A stretch of 64,000 nt of DNA from Rhodamnia argentea (taxonomy: Eukaryota > Streptophyta > Magnoliopsida > Myrtales > Myrtaceae): NCBI RefSeq assembly GCF_020921035.1, contig NC_063154.1, forward strand, positions 2,790,001 to 2,854,000. Direction: 5' to 3'. The translations under genes and the position numbers were made by a program. The notes below the pieces were generated by a model. The model was not told the origin of the DNA. It was given only the letters and a program-made list of their open reading frames with translations, and ran no database searches. This document shows, piece by piece, positions 45,201 to 54,998 of this stretch (the first letter of the stretch is position 1; each line of letters opens with the position of its first letter).

Positions 45201-46261
45201 TGTAATTGCCGTCTGAACAAAATTTGCAGCTTGAACTGTTCCATTGGCAGAATTACACCTTGCTTCAGATTTTGAAAAGATCATTACCATTGTCATAGCC
45301 GCTAGGTGTACATAAATGATTAAGAGCATCATTTGAGATTCAGCTCCTATACGTGCTCGGTCTAGTCGAATTTCTTTATACGAGTCCAAGCATTTAATGT
45401 GCTATATTTCAAGAAGATGTTTTATTACGAAGACATAAGGACGAACGACATGATCCGTAACTTAAAGAAGCTATATGGCCTACATAAAATTTCGGCTGGT
45501 CTCCTTCACAACTCTGCGTCTTGATGTCCACCATTGTCATAGTCTCTAGGCTTTATGAAGGAGAGGCAGTAGTCAAGGAACCTTCGCGGGTGACTAGGGA
45601 TCGGTCAATTGTGACAGAGTTGATTGACGGTGATGGGGCACCGACCGGCAATCTATCAATGAGACGTAACGGGGCCCGATGATGACGGCGCTTATTTAGC
45701 TCTATGATTTTGACTGATAGCATTCCTATCTCTAAGTCTCAAGTTGTATAGCCATCATCAATTGATTTCCAATCTCAGAGTACTCATGAATAGAATAGAA
45801 GACACTTATATCCCCCAGTTCATCCACGAAAATGTTTGAGGCAATATAAGCGATTATTTTTTTTTTAAATATTCCTCAAATTATTCTTTCTTGCGAAACA
45901 AATGGAGTCTCAAAGACTATTAGACCGAGTCACTTTCTTTAATAAAGCAATTCGTGGAAAGTTATGACACCGAAGAAACGGCATTTTGACCATATATAGC
46001 TTATACGTGCCTTTTGGGTTGTGCCTTTTGAGGTCTTTCCAAGAAATTTGTTAATGCCAGGACCAACACTTAGATCTATTTAAATAAAGGGAGGAACAAT
46101 GTCGGTAGCAGTACCATAAATTTGTTGGGACGCTCAATTTAGCATCATAGCTCTACTTTTAGGAATGTTTGGTTCATCCAAAAGCACACAATCTCGAACC
46201 AGTTTGAATGGTGCAAAACTCGTCTTTTAACAGGTAGCAGAAAGCAGTTCTCACCACGAAC
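45201..46261. promoter_or_regulatory. divergent spacer and upstream region of LecRLK2
   Basis: This is homologous to 36831-38319 but lacks the inverted repeat, keeping a single copy of that sequence at about 45275-45425. It ends in the conserved ACCAGTTTGAATGGTGCAAA block and the CACGAACATG start region. Confidence 0.7.
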
Positions 46262-48229
46262 ATGCCTTGCTCTCTTTCTCTGTTCAGTCTCTTCATCCTC
46301 TTCTCCCTCATCTGCGGTCCTGTTATCCCCTTCGTCGCTTCTCTTTCCTTTAATGTAAGTAGCTTCGACACTAGCCAAAGCGACATACTGTACGAAGGAG
46401 TCGCGAAAACAGTATCTGGATCAGTTGTTCTCACGGAAGGCTCCGTTCAGCCCACCTGTCAAGTAGGGCACGTGCGGTATGCCGAGCCCGTAGATATATG
46501 GGATTCTGTTACGGGGAAAGAAGCAGACTTCTCCACTCGTTTCTCTTTCACCATTGATATTCCCAACTGCACTCAATATGGTGATGGCCTGGCCTTCTTT
46601 CTTGCTCCTGTTGGCTTCGTGGTCCCCCCTAAATCGGCGGGTAGATTCCTAGGACTCTTCAGTGAGGACACGTATGATTCTCAGCCCCATAACCAAACTG
46701 TGGTCGTCGAGTTCGATAGTTGTGTGAACCAAGAATTTGATCCTCCGACGCAGCACATAGGAATCAACAGAAACTCGCTCTCATCACTCTGTTCTGCCCC
46801 TTGGGATGCTGGCTCACACAACGGTACTGTTACTAATGTTTTGGTGACCTATAATTCCACTAGCCACAATCTTACTGTGTCCTGGTCGTTTGATGGTGAG
46901 CCGGTTTCGCCACATAAGCCAGAGTCCTCGCTTTCTTGCGCGATTAATCTCGCCCAAGTTCTTCCTGAATCAGTAGCAATTGGATTCTCAGCTTCGACAG
47001 GCCCACATCCAGAGAGACACAGCATCAACTCATGGGAATTTACTTCAAACTTGGATGTCGTGCGTCCCCAATCGGCAGATACATCAAGAAAGGGGGTAAA
47101 CTCTAAGATGTATAGGGTGATAACATTCATCACTGTTCCCGTAGCATGTCTCTTGCTGGTTATTTCAGCCGGTTCTTGCTTAATTATGATCAAGATGAGG
47201 AAAATACGCGAGTTTCGGGCTCTCACTCACTTTGACAAAGAAATAGCAGCATTGCCCCTGGAATTCTCTTATCAAGAATTGCTTGTTGCTACAAATGGCT
47301 TTGCGAATGATCAAAGACTAGGCCAAGGAGGGTCCAGCCAAGTTTATAAAGGATTTTTGAGCCGTTTGGATCGCCTAGTTGCCATCAAAAGAGTCTTTGC
47401 AGAATCCAAACATTCAGAGAAGGTCTTCACCAACGAAGTCAAGATACTAAGCCGCATGTTACACCGAAATCTGGTGCAATTCATTGGATGGTGTCAAGAG
47501 GAAGGTGAGTTTTTGCTTGTTTATGAATATATGCCTAATGGTAGCCTTGATAATCATCTCTTTGGAACTCGAAAATGTCTGCCATGGGATGTGAGGTACA
47601 AGATCGCTTCAGGGCTTGCGCAAGCCCTCAACTATCTTCATGAAGACCTAGAGCAGTGTGTTCTCCACAGAGATATAAAAGCCGCCAACATATTACTCGA
47701 CACGAACTTCAACACTAAGCTTGGAGACTTTGGAGTGGCTAAGCTCGTTGACCCCCAGTTCAGGACACAAACGACGGACGTGGTAGGGACGTATGGTTAC
47801 CTGGCGCCAGAATACTTGAGTGAAGGTAAGGTTACTAAAGAATCGGATATGTTCAGCTTTGGGGTCGTTGTTCTAGAAATCGTATGCGGCAGGAGGACCT
47901 ATCAGGAAGGTGAATTTTACGTTCCGCTACGCAAGTGGGTTTTACAACTTTACCTTGCTGGAAACATGCTTGAAGCAGCGGATGAGACATTGGGTTCGAG
48001 TTTCGATAGGAAGGAATTGGAATGCTTGATTATGCTGGGACTGTGGTGCGTCCATCCAGATCCGAAGAGAAGACCAAAAGCAGGACAAGTCATCAGATTT
48101 CTTCGGCAAGAAGTCCCGGTGCCCGAGCTTCCAGTTGGCACATACGAGGCTCCCACTTCATATCAGCCATCAGCACAAAGAACAGAATCGTCTTCTATTG
48201 AAGAATTCAGTTCCAGTACAGCAAGATAG
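46262..48229 (+). CDS. L-type lectin receptor-like kinase 2, single exon, 655 aa
   Basis: A tandem duplicate of LecRLK1 with the same architecture: signal peptide 1-27, lectin domain about 28-267 (VVEFDSCVNQEFDP metal-site pattern, NSWEFTSNLDV), transmembrane segment about 285-310 (ITFIT..LLLVISAGSC) and kinase. Kinase motifs are LGQGGSSQV 353-361, Lys376 in VAIK, HRD 469-471, DFG 489-491 and APE 516-518. The frame is intact and one residue longer than LecRLK1. As in LecRLK1, the third glycine-loop position is Ser. Amino-acid differences from LecRLK1 look denser in the lectin domain than in the kinase. Followed directly by a lectin pseudogene. Confidence 0.95.
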   Translation: MPCSLSLFSLFILFSLICGPVIPFVASLSFNVSSFDTSQSDILYEGVAKTVSGSVVLTEGSVQPTCQVGHVRYAEPVDIWDSVTGKEADFSTRFSFTIDIPNCTQYGDGLAFFLAPVGFVVPPKSAGRFLGLFSEDTYDSQPHNQTVVVEFDSCVNQEFDPPTQHIGINRNSLSSLCSAPWDAGSHNGTVTNVLVTYNSTSHNLTVSWSFDGEPVSPHKPESSLSCAINLAQVLPESVAIGFSASTGPHPERHSINSWEFTSNLDVVRPQSADTSRKGVNSKMYRVITFITVPVACLLLVISAGSCLIMIKMRKIREFRALTHFDKEIAALPLEFSYQELLVATNGFANDQRLGQGGSSQVYKGFLSRLDRLVAIKRVFAESKHSEKVFTNEVKILSRMLHRNLVQFIGWCQEEGEFLLVYEYMPNGSLDNHLFGTRKCLPWDVRYKIASGLAQALNYLHEDLEQCVLHRDIKAANILLDTNFNTKLGDFGVAKLVDPQFRTQTTDVVGTYGYLAPEYLSEGKVTKESDMFSFGVVVLEIVCGRRTYQEGEFYVPLRKWVLQLYLAGNMLEAADETLGSSFDRKELECLIMLGLWCVHPDPKRRPKAGQVIRFLRQEVPVPELPVGTYEAPTSYQPSAQRTESSSIEEFSSSTAR

Positions 48230-48304
48230 ATCATGGCTGCTATAGCCAGTTTGAATTTTTTTGGAAATAAAATAGATGCTGTGACGGATTATTTATGGTC
48301 AATC

Positions 48305-49110
48305 GACCTACTCTTGTTTAGAAAGAATGTCTCTTGTCCAATGACTTTAGCAGAAACTGCAAAGGAGCGGTTGATCATACGTTTCGCCGTGTCTAAATCT
48401 TCCGCAAAAGCATACCTCATCTGTACAGTTGTAGAATATAATTATGACCATAACTGTGTCTTGTTATCTTTCATTTTGTGCTCGCACCATCTTTTACTGC
48501 GTCATCTCGTCTGCTGTCCTGCTATTCCGCTTATCAGTTCTCTTTCCTTCAATACAAGTAGCTTTCCCTTTTTTTCTTTTCTTGCTCCCGTTGGCTTCTC
48601 AATCCTGCCCAACTCGGCTGGTGGATAACTAGGATTCCTCAACGTGAGCACGGTTGATGACGGGCCACAGAACCAAATCAGGGTTGTCGAGCTCGACTTA
48701 ACTAAGAATTGACCCTCAAATGCAGCACGTAGGAATCAACAGTAACTCCCTCGAGCCACTTGTTTACGCTCGTTGGGATGTTGGATCACCCAACGGCGGT
48801 GCTACTAATGTCATGGTGACCTATAATTCTACGAGCAAGAAATATTCGTGTGTTCAGGTCGTTTTGTTCATGGGAGAGTTTGCTTCAAACTTGGACGTTG
48901 TCCCTCTCAGATATTTAGGTTGATAGCACTTATTACTGTTCCACTTCCTGTAGCACATCTCTTTGCTGGTGGCTTCAGCAGGGTCTTATTCATGATCAAG
49001 ATGAATGGAAAAAAAAAAAAAAAATTATGAGTTTCGTGCTCAGACTGACATTAACAAAGAGATAGGAGCATTGCCGCTGAAACCCTCTTTGCCAAAAGTT
49101 GCCTGCTGCT
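48305..49110 (+). pseudogene. L-type lectin pseudogene (unit 2)
   Basis: 48310-48460 matches the LecRLK upstream block (CCTTGTCCA-like, ACTTTAGCAGAAACTGCAAA). The signal-peptide region follows, then LSFNTSSF jumps by deletion to SFLAPVGFSILPNSAGG and TAA. Beyond lie MQHVGINSNSLEPLVYARWD, VMVTYNSTSKK, EFASNLDVV in a shifted frame and a decayed juxtamembrane stretch (about 48920-49100). No kinase domain remains. Shared stop and shared surrounding changes tie it to the pseudogene at 40360-42600. Confidence 0.88.
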
Positions 49111-50180
49111 ACAAAATGGGAAATATTGCTATTATTTTCTCCGTGTTACATCGTGTGGATTTCAGACTTTAAACTGGTTATCAACCTCCAATGTCAATTT
49201 CAAATCAAGTCCGAGAAGGTTTAGGTCTCCTTATCCCGATAGCAGAAGCACGTCACACTTTTCCACTTCATTGGTAGGGGGAGTTAATTTGGGGAATTGG
49301 TCCAATCGATTCTAGAGTTGTTTTACGGATGACAGTTCAGTCCCAGACTTTTCATTTTTTTGCCAATTTAGCCCTAAAACTTTATTCGAAATACCATTGT
49401 AGTTGTTTCGATCAATTTTTGTTGGAAATCATTGGTGCGACGTTGTGCAACGTAAGGCGGTCGGCGATAAATAGACCGTCACCTTAGTGGTTTCTAGCGA
49501 AAATCGACTGGAAGAACTACATTGGAGTAACGCACTCATTAGTAGCATTATTTTTCCATCTTCAAAATAGGGTGTTTTCCAAATATTGGCTATGAATCTA
49601 CACTAAATTCTGGAATGCTCACATGGGCATCCAAAATGCAAAACTGAGCCACGCAGATGCAGTCTATCACCTTAGCCAAGTGCGTCGCAACCGCAACCGT
49701 TACCGCCACTGGTCAAACGGAATGATTTTGAAGAGTATTAGAGGACATAAGAAAAACACAGACAGAACTTACATCGGCATAAAAAGAATCATTTCACACG
49801 AGAAATGCAAAGTAATGTAGAGATCAGTTAAGATTTGGCGCACAATTAAAACGAAATAAAACGTAAAAATAAGAAAGAGAAATCGAGATACCAGGTTTTA
49901 TCCTAATTCACCCTTAAACTAAGTCTACGTCCGAGTAGAGGATTTTACTATAATTAGCATCTCGTACCTCTCGTCATATTTCTCATTTATAAGCAAAAAA
50001 GAATATATATAACAGAACGCATGCATCTTTCTGTCGATAGGGAGTATGAATCACAGCCTAACAAGATCTAACTCAAATATTGCAAAACCGAGTTGTAGAT
50101 ATATTTTTTAAAGCGCTACCGCAACTTCAAGATATTACAAAGTATGGTAGGAGTATCACCGAGGGAGGAGAGTTAAAAGT
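49111..50180. other. intergenic with LTR-like and dispersed-repeat fragments
   Basis: 49270-49530 holds the repeat shared with 42605-42700, followed by a relative of the dispersed family (TGCGACGTTGTGCAACGTAAG..GGTCGGCG). 49830-50080 resembles copia LTR sequence in composition (CTACGTCCGAGTAGAGGATT..). No gene is recognised. Confidence 0.5.
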
Positions 50181-50800
50181 CTTCTTTTGCTCCTAGAATT
50201 ATACATTTTCCTCTTCTCTGTGAGCAAACCCGGTCGCAACCATTGATAGCGAGAAACGTGCTGCCAGATCTGTCACAAAGTGTGGGCAATCAGTGAATCT
50301 TGCAGTTTGATCGAGAGAGGGTTGCATTAGCCGATTGCCGACGTGCAACATCCAAGTTTGAAGCGAATTCCCACGGGTTGATGCTGTGTATTTGCTGATG
50401 GATGTCAACCGGAGTGACGAAAAATGCCAATCCATCGCCAATCTTCGTGGGACTTTATCTTTTGATGGCGAAAGAGAATCAGGTCGAGAAATCCACTTCC
50501 CTTCCTATAGAAGAATCCCCACATACACACAGGTTTGGAACACTGGAGGCGTTCTCCGCTGCTAGTCATGTGACCGTCAGTTACAGAGAGATCGACTGAT
50601 GCTCTCTATTGGATCCTGGCATGGCCTCCAAAGAGTTTGTCCTTGACATTGCCATTGAAGCGAGGTATACTGACGTGAAGAGGTCTAACGATAAGGCAGT
50701 GGCAAAGAATGGGAAAAAAAAAGAATGGCGACCAGAACCTGAAGATCCCTTACTGTACATCGCTTTACTTGGCTTGCACCTGTGCTGTTAGGACAAAGTT
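50180..50800 (-). pseudogene. LecRLK lectin-domain pseudogene (unit 3)
   Basis: On the complement, 50790-50600 corresponds to the lectin N terminus (GNVKDKLFGGHA-like), 50500-50400 to the TRFSF and LAFF..PV regions, and 50390-50200 to the end of the lectin domain and juxtamembrane region, with frameshifts. The middle of the lectin domain and the whole kinase are missing. An insert around 50515-50610 is not shared with the other copies. Confidence 0.82.
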
Positions 50801-51200
50801 TGCAGCTTGAAGTGAACTGTTTCATTGGAAAATTGCACCTTGCTTCAGATTTTGAAAAGCCCATTACCATTGTCATAGCCGGTAAATACATACAAATGAT
50901 GAAGAGCGTCATTTGAGATTCAGCTCCTATACGTACTCGGTCTAGTAGAATTTCTTCATACGAGTCCAAGGATATAATGTAATATTTTTCAAGATGATGT
51001 TTTATTATGAAGACATAAGGACGAAGAACATGATCTATAACTTAAGAAGAAGTATGTCCTATATCTCATTTTGGCCGGTCTCCTTCCCAACTTTACGTTC
51101 TTGAAGTCCATACTCATTGTCTACAGGGTTTATGAAAGAGGAGCAGTAGTCAAGGAACCTTCGTGGTGTCTTGGGATCGGTCAACTGTGACTGAGATTGA

Positions 51201-52091
51201 TTGATGGTGATGGGGCACCGAGCGGCAGAGGCAGCCGGCAAACTATCAACGAGACGTAAACAGGGATCGATGATGGCGGTGATCCACCGAAATCTGGCGC
51301 AATTCATTGGATGGTGCCAAGAGGAAGATGAATATTTGCTTGTTTATGAATACCTGCCTAATGGTAGCCTTGATAATCATCTCTTTGGATCTAGGAAAAG
51401 TCTGCCGTGGGATGTGATGTACAAGATAGCTCTAGGCCTGGCGTTAGCCCTTAATTATCTTCGTGAAGAAGCAGAGCAATGCGTTCTTCACAGAGAGATA
51501 AAAGCTGCCAACATATTACTCGATACAAGCTTCAGCACCAAGCTCGACGACTTTGGAGTGGCCAAGCTCGCTGACCCCCAGTTCAGGACTCAAATGACGG
51601 ATGTGGTAGGGACATGCGGCTATCTGGCACCGGAATATGTGACTGAAGGGAAGGCTACTAAAGAGCCTGACATGTTCAGCTTCGGGGTTGTGGCTCTAGA
51701 AATCGCATGTGGTAGGAGGACCTACCAGGAAGGTGAATATCAAGTCCCACTATACAAGTGGCTTTGGCAGCTTTACCAAACTGGAAACATGCTTGAAGCA
51801 GCCGAGGAGACTTTGAATTCAAGTTTTGATAGGAAGGAAATGGAATGCTTGATGATGCTGGGACTTTGGTGTGAGCATCCAGATCCTAAGAGAAGGCCGA
51901 AAGCAGGACAAGTTATCAGATTTCTTCAGCTAGAAGCCTTGGTACCCGAGTTTCCATTTGACACCTACAAGGTTCCCTTTTTATATCAGCGATCAGCACC
52001 TAGAATAGAGTCTTCCTCTTCTATTCAAGAATCGCCTCCCGTTAAGCAAGACATATCATTGCTCCAAAAGCCATGCAGCAACACATGTTGA
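51201..52091 (+). CDS. truncated LecRLK3: kinase-only open frame, likely pseudogene
   Basis: This 296-codon frame starts in spacer-derived sequence and enters the kinase at HRNLAQFIGWC. The signal peptide, lectin domain, transmembrane segment, glycine loop, ATP-binding Lys and helix-C Glu are all missing. The rest is continuous to a normal C terminus. The catalytic loop reads HREIKAAN, so the catalytic Asp is Glu; DFG and APE remain. The junction near 51272-51282 joins spacer DNA homologous to about 45650-45700 with kinase DNA homologous to about 47460, implying a ~1.75 kb internal deletion. Activity as a kinase is very unlikely. It might be expressed from the spacer promoter as a soluble fragment, but nothing shows this. 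Confidence 0.8.
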   Translation: MMVMGHRAAEAAGKLSTRRKQGSMMAVIHRNLAQFIGWCQEEDEYLLVYEYLPNGSLDNHLFGSRKSLPWDVMYKIALGLALALNYLREEAEQCVLHREIKAANILLDTSFSTKLDDFGVAKLADPQFRTQMTDVVGTCGYLAPEYVTEGKATKEPDMFSFGVVALEIACGRRTYQEGEYQVPLYKWLWQLYQTGNMLEAAEETLNSSFDRKEMECLMMLGLWCEHPDPKRRPKAGQVIRFLQLEALVPEFPFDTYKVPFLYQRSAPRIESSSSIQESPPVKQDISLLQKPCSNTC

Positions 52092-52344
52092 CTGCTGATC
52101 AATGGGTTGACATAGATTTCACCTAAAGTAGTTTCTTTGACTCTGTGCCACACTCTGGAGACGCCTTTTAGCCTCTACAGTTGCATAATTTACTCGAAAG
52201 ATTAGGTCGCTATATAATAGGTAGAAATTTTACAATCAGAAAGTGGTTGAATTTATGCACCGAGGATAGTAGCGAAACAAGAGCTTAAGAAGAGTGCAAT
52301 TTAGAGCTAAATCAAGGGAAGAAAAAACTATGCTGGGGACAGTT

Positions 52345-52425
52345 TAGGTTGCCTGGCCGCTGTTCAAAGAATACCTTTTCAGAATCCAAAAATCCTGGAA
52401 AGGTCTTCACCGACGAAAAGCAATA
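52345..52425 (+). pseudogene. LecRLK kinase relict (subdomains II-III)
   Basis: The stretch reads FSESKNPGKVFTDE, matching FAESKHSEKVFTNE of LecRLK2, preceded by a broken AVQRI-like piece. It lies downstream of the truncated LecRLK3 with no other kinase sequence attached. Confidence 0.75.
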
Positions 52426-53889
52426 AGAAAAGTGATCTTTTGGTTAGTTAATGGTTTTATGGCCTAGGACCACCCTTGCTTATAGTACACTGAGCACATG
52501 ATGTCTGCGTAAAAACATCGGGCAACTTGTTCAATGTATGGATGTAAAATCAGCCAAAATATCAAAGGACTCAACTTTCAGCACTGCCCTCAGGTCAGTT
52601 AACAATAGGTCATTGACGGGTTCTTGATGAGTCACTTTTTATAGCTATCTAGTTCTAAACACTAGGAAAAATCTAGCTAATGTTACCTGTTATAGTGCTT
52701 TCCTGTTTTCAACTAAAGCGGCCCATTCCGCCATTTACCGCTCATTCATACACAACCTGGTTAGTGTAACCTAGGAATTTCTTGTTTCTGTTACCTCCCA
52801 AAGCTTCTGTATCAGTGAGTTGTCACTTGTTATGATGTTTCCTCTTTCAAAGAGCATGAAAATGCCATGCTCGGACAAGTCTTTCCAGTTCCAACATAGC
52901 TTTAGCATTTTTGGGGAAATAATGGTCGCGGAGACGTTTCAGCAGGTATTTAAGGGGAGTCAGTTCTAGCAAGAATCTATGACCTGCACTGATATTGCAA
53001 GAACAAGGAGGCTTCTGAGTTTTTTTATGGAGGCAACATGTTCGAACGAAAATTCCAAAGGTTGTTCCCTTTTCAAAACTCTTACCCTTTAAAATTAGCG
53101 TAATGGAGGAGAGCTGTCTTTGGACAGGAAGTCATAAGCTAATTTCCTGTCAACTTTTTTGCCTGAGGTTGAATAACTGAACCAAGAAAAAGGGCACTCG
53201 GATGCTTGCATTAATCCAAAGAGCCAAGAAATTTTTTGTCCCCACTTCATTGACTTTTTTGTACATATTAGATGAATGAAATTGTAAGTGGGCTGAATTG
53301 TGGCTCTTGGAAAATGGGCTCTTGAAGGAATACGCCGATCTACCAACAAGGGTACCATTTTCTAAAGCTTGTTCACCATAATTCACGTTTATAAAAATAA
53401 GGATAAATTCTCATTAAGGGTCTGAAATGCCTTTATTTTCTCAAAAGAATGTCCAAAGTGTGATCTTGTTTCAAATAAGAGGTCCTCGTCAGCCACCAGT
53501 CCTAATCAACTAGCACGGATTTTTATCATCAAGCCCCCGTAAATCATTTTTAGGAACGCTTCTGTTCATCGATCCCGCGGTTTGCGATTTGATGCAGTGG
53601 ATGATTCCGATTTTGTAACCGTGTCTACTTACAATCGCCTGCCACGCATAGGCAAAGCAGTATAAATAACAAACTAATACAGCAAAAAGGAACATACCAT
53701 ATGCCTTAAGGCCATATCCAAGGATCCAAGAAATCCTTGGATAGTGCTTGCCTAAAGCCCAAGCTATTTGGGGAAGAAGCTGACTTTACAAACATGTTAC
53801 TGTTACGGTGAGGAGAACTTTTATTGTCAGAAAATATTTTCCAAATGCTTGTATCTCTTACAATAATGAATAAATGAAAAAAAAAATTC
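52426..53889. other. intergenic, no gene recognised
   Basis: AT-rich DNA between the truncated LecRLK3 and the next LecRLK upstream region. Minus-strand frames at 53095-53386 and 53706-53945 have no recognisable domain. From about 53890 the sequence becomes homologous to the LecRLK spacer (GGACATAAATT, GAAACAAACAAACGGAGTCTC). Confidence 0.55.
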
Positions 53890-54660
53890 ATCATCCAAGA
53901 AATATTTGGACATAAATTGTTATTAATAATGAAAGTATTTTTCATAAACTAATTATTTGAAGCTATACGAGTGATCATATTCTAGAAAATGTTTTCCAGA
54001 TCATCTATTTCTTGCGAAACAAACAAACGGAGTCTCAATGATCACCGGTAAACACTAGCAGTAAAAGAGGATTATCTCAATGTTTACGGAGATCAATTTT
54101 TATTGTCAAAATATTTTTTAAATCATTTATTTCTCGCAAAACAAACGGAAGCTCAAAGGCTATTACACCGAATCACGTTATTCAGTAAATTGATTTGACA
54201 AACACTAGCAGTGAAAGAGGAATAACTCAATCTTCTGGAAGTCCAAACAAGATGGCGTGTGAAAATATGGACTTTCTGTAACAGCACTTTGACCATATTG
54301 CTTATCCTTGCTTTTTGGGTTGAGCCCAACTGACCAAGTTGAATTTGTTTAGTAAATGTCCCTTGTCCAGCAACTTTAGAAGAAGCTGCAAAGAAGCTGT
54401 CGACCTGGCGTGTTCGACGGTGTCGAAATCTGCATTTAGCAATGTCTGGTTCATCCTAAAGCACACTGTCTCAAACCATTTGAATGGTGCAAACCTCATA
54501 TTTAACAGTTGCAGAATACACTTCTCATCACAACCATGTCTTGTTCTCTTTCTTTGTGCACTCTCTTAATCCTTATCTCCCTCGTCTGCAGTCCTGCTGT
54601 CCCATTTGTCAGTTCTCTTTCCTTCAATATAAGTAGCTTCGACTTGCATGGAGGCGACAT

Positions 54661-54998
54661 TGTTGATGCATCAAGGCTGCACGATCTATTTTCTGTGAGT
54701 CAGTTTGTTAGAGTCCTATTTTGTAGGGGTGTTTAGTTGCATGTTATCTATTCTGTTAGTTTGTTACGGATTTATTCTGTTAGTTTGTTACTGACTTTTG
54801 TGGATCAAGCAATCTGTTACTTTGTAGGTAACGTGTGTTTAGTGGGCGACAAAAAAAAAAAAATTAGTCTGTATTTAATTATTTTTTTTTCAGTTTTTTG
54901 AATAAGAAGAGAAGCAGTTTTCCTTTCCATACGTTTTGCTTGCTGCAAACACACAACTTTTGCTGTCAATTCTTCTTTTGTTCTTTGAGAAAACAACA
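54661..54998 (+). repeat. 5' LTR of copia element
   Basis: TGTTGATGCATCAAGG...AAACAACA, 338 bp, abutting the GACAT target copy on the left and the primer-binding site on the right. Confidence 0.93.
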
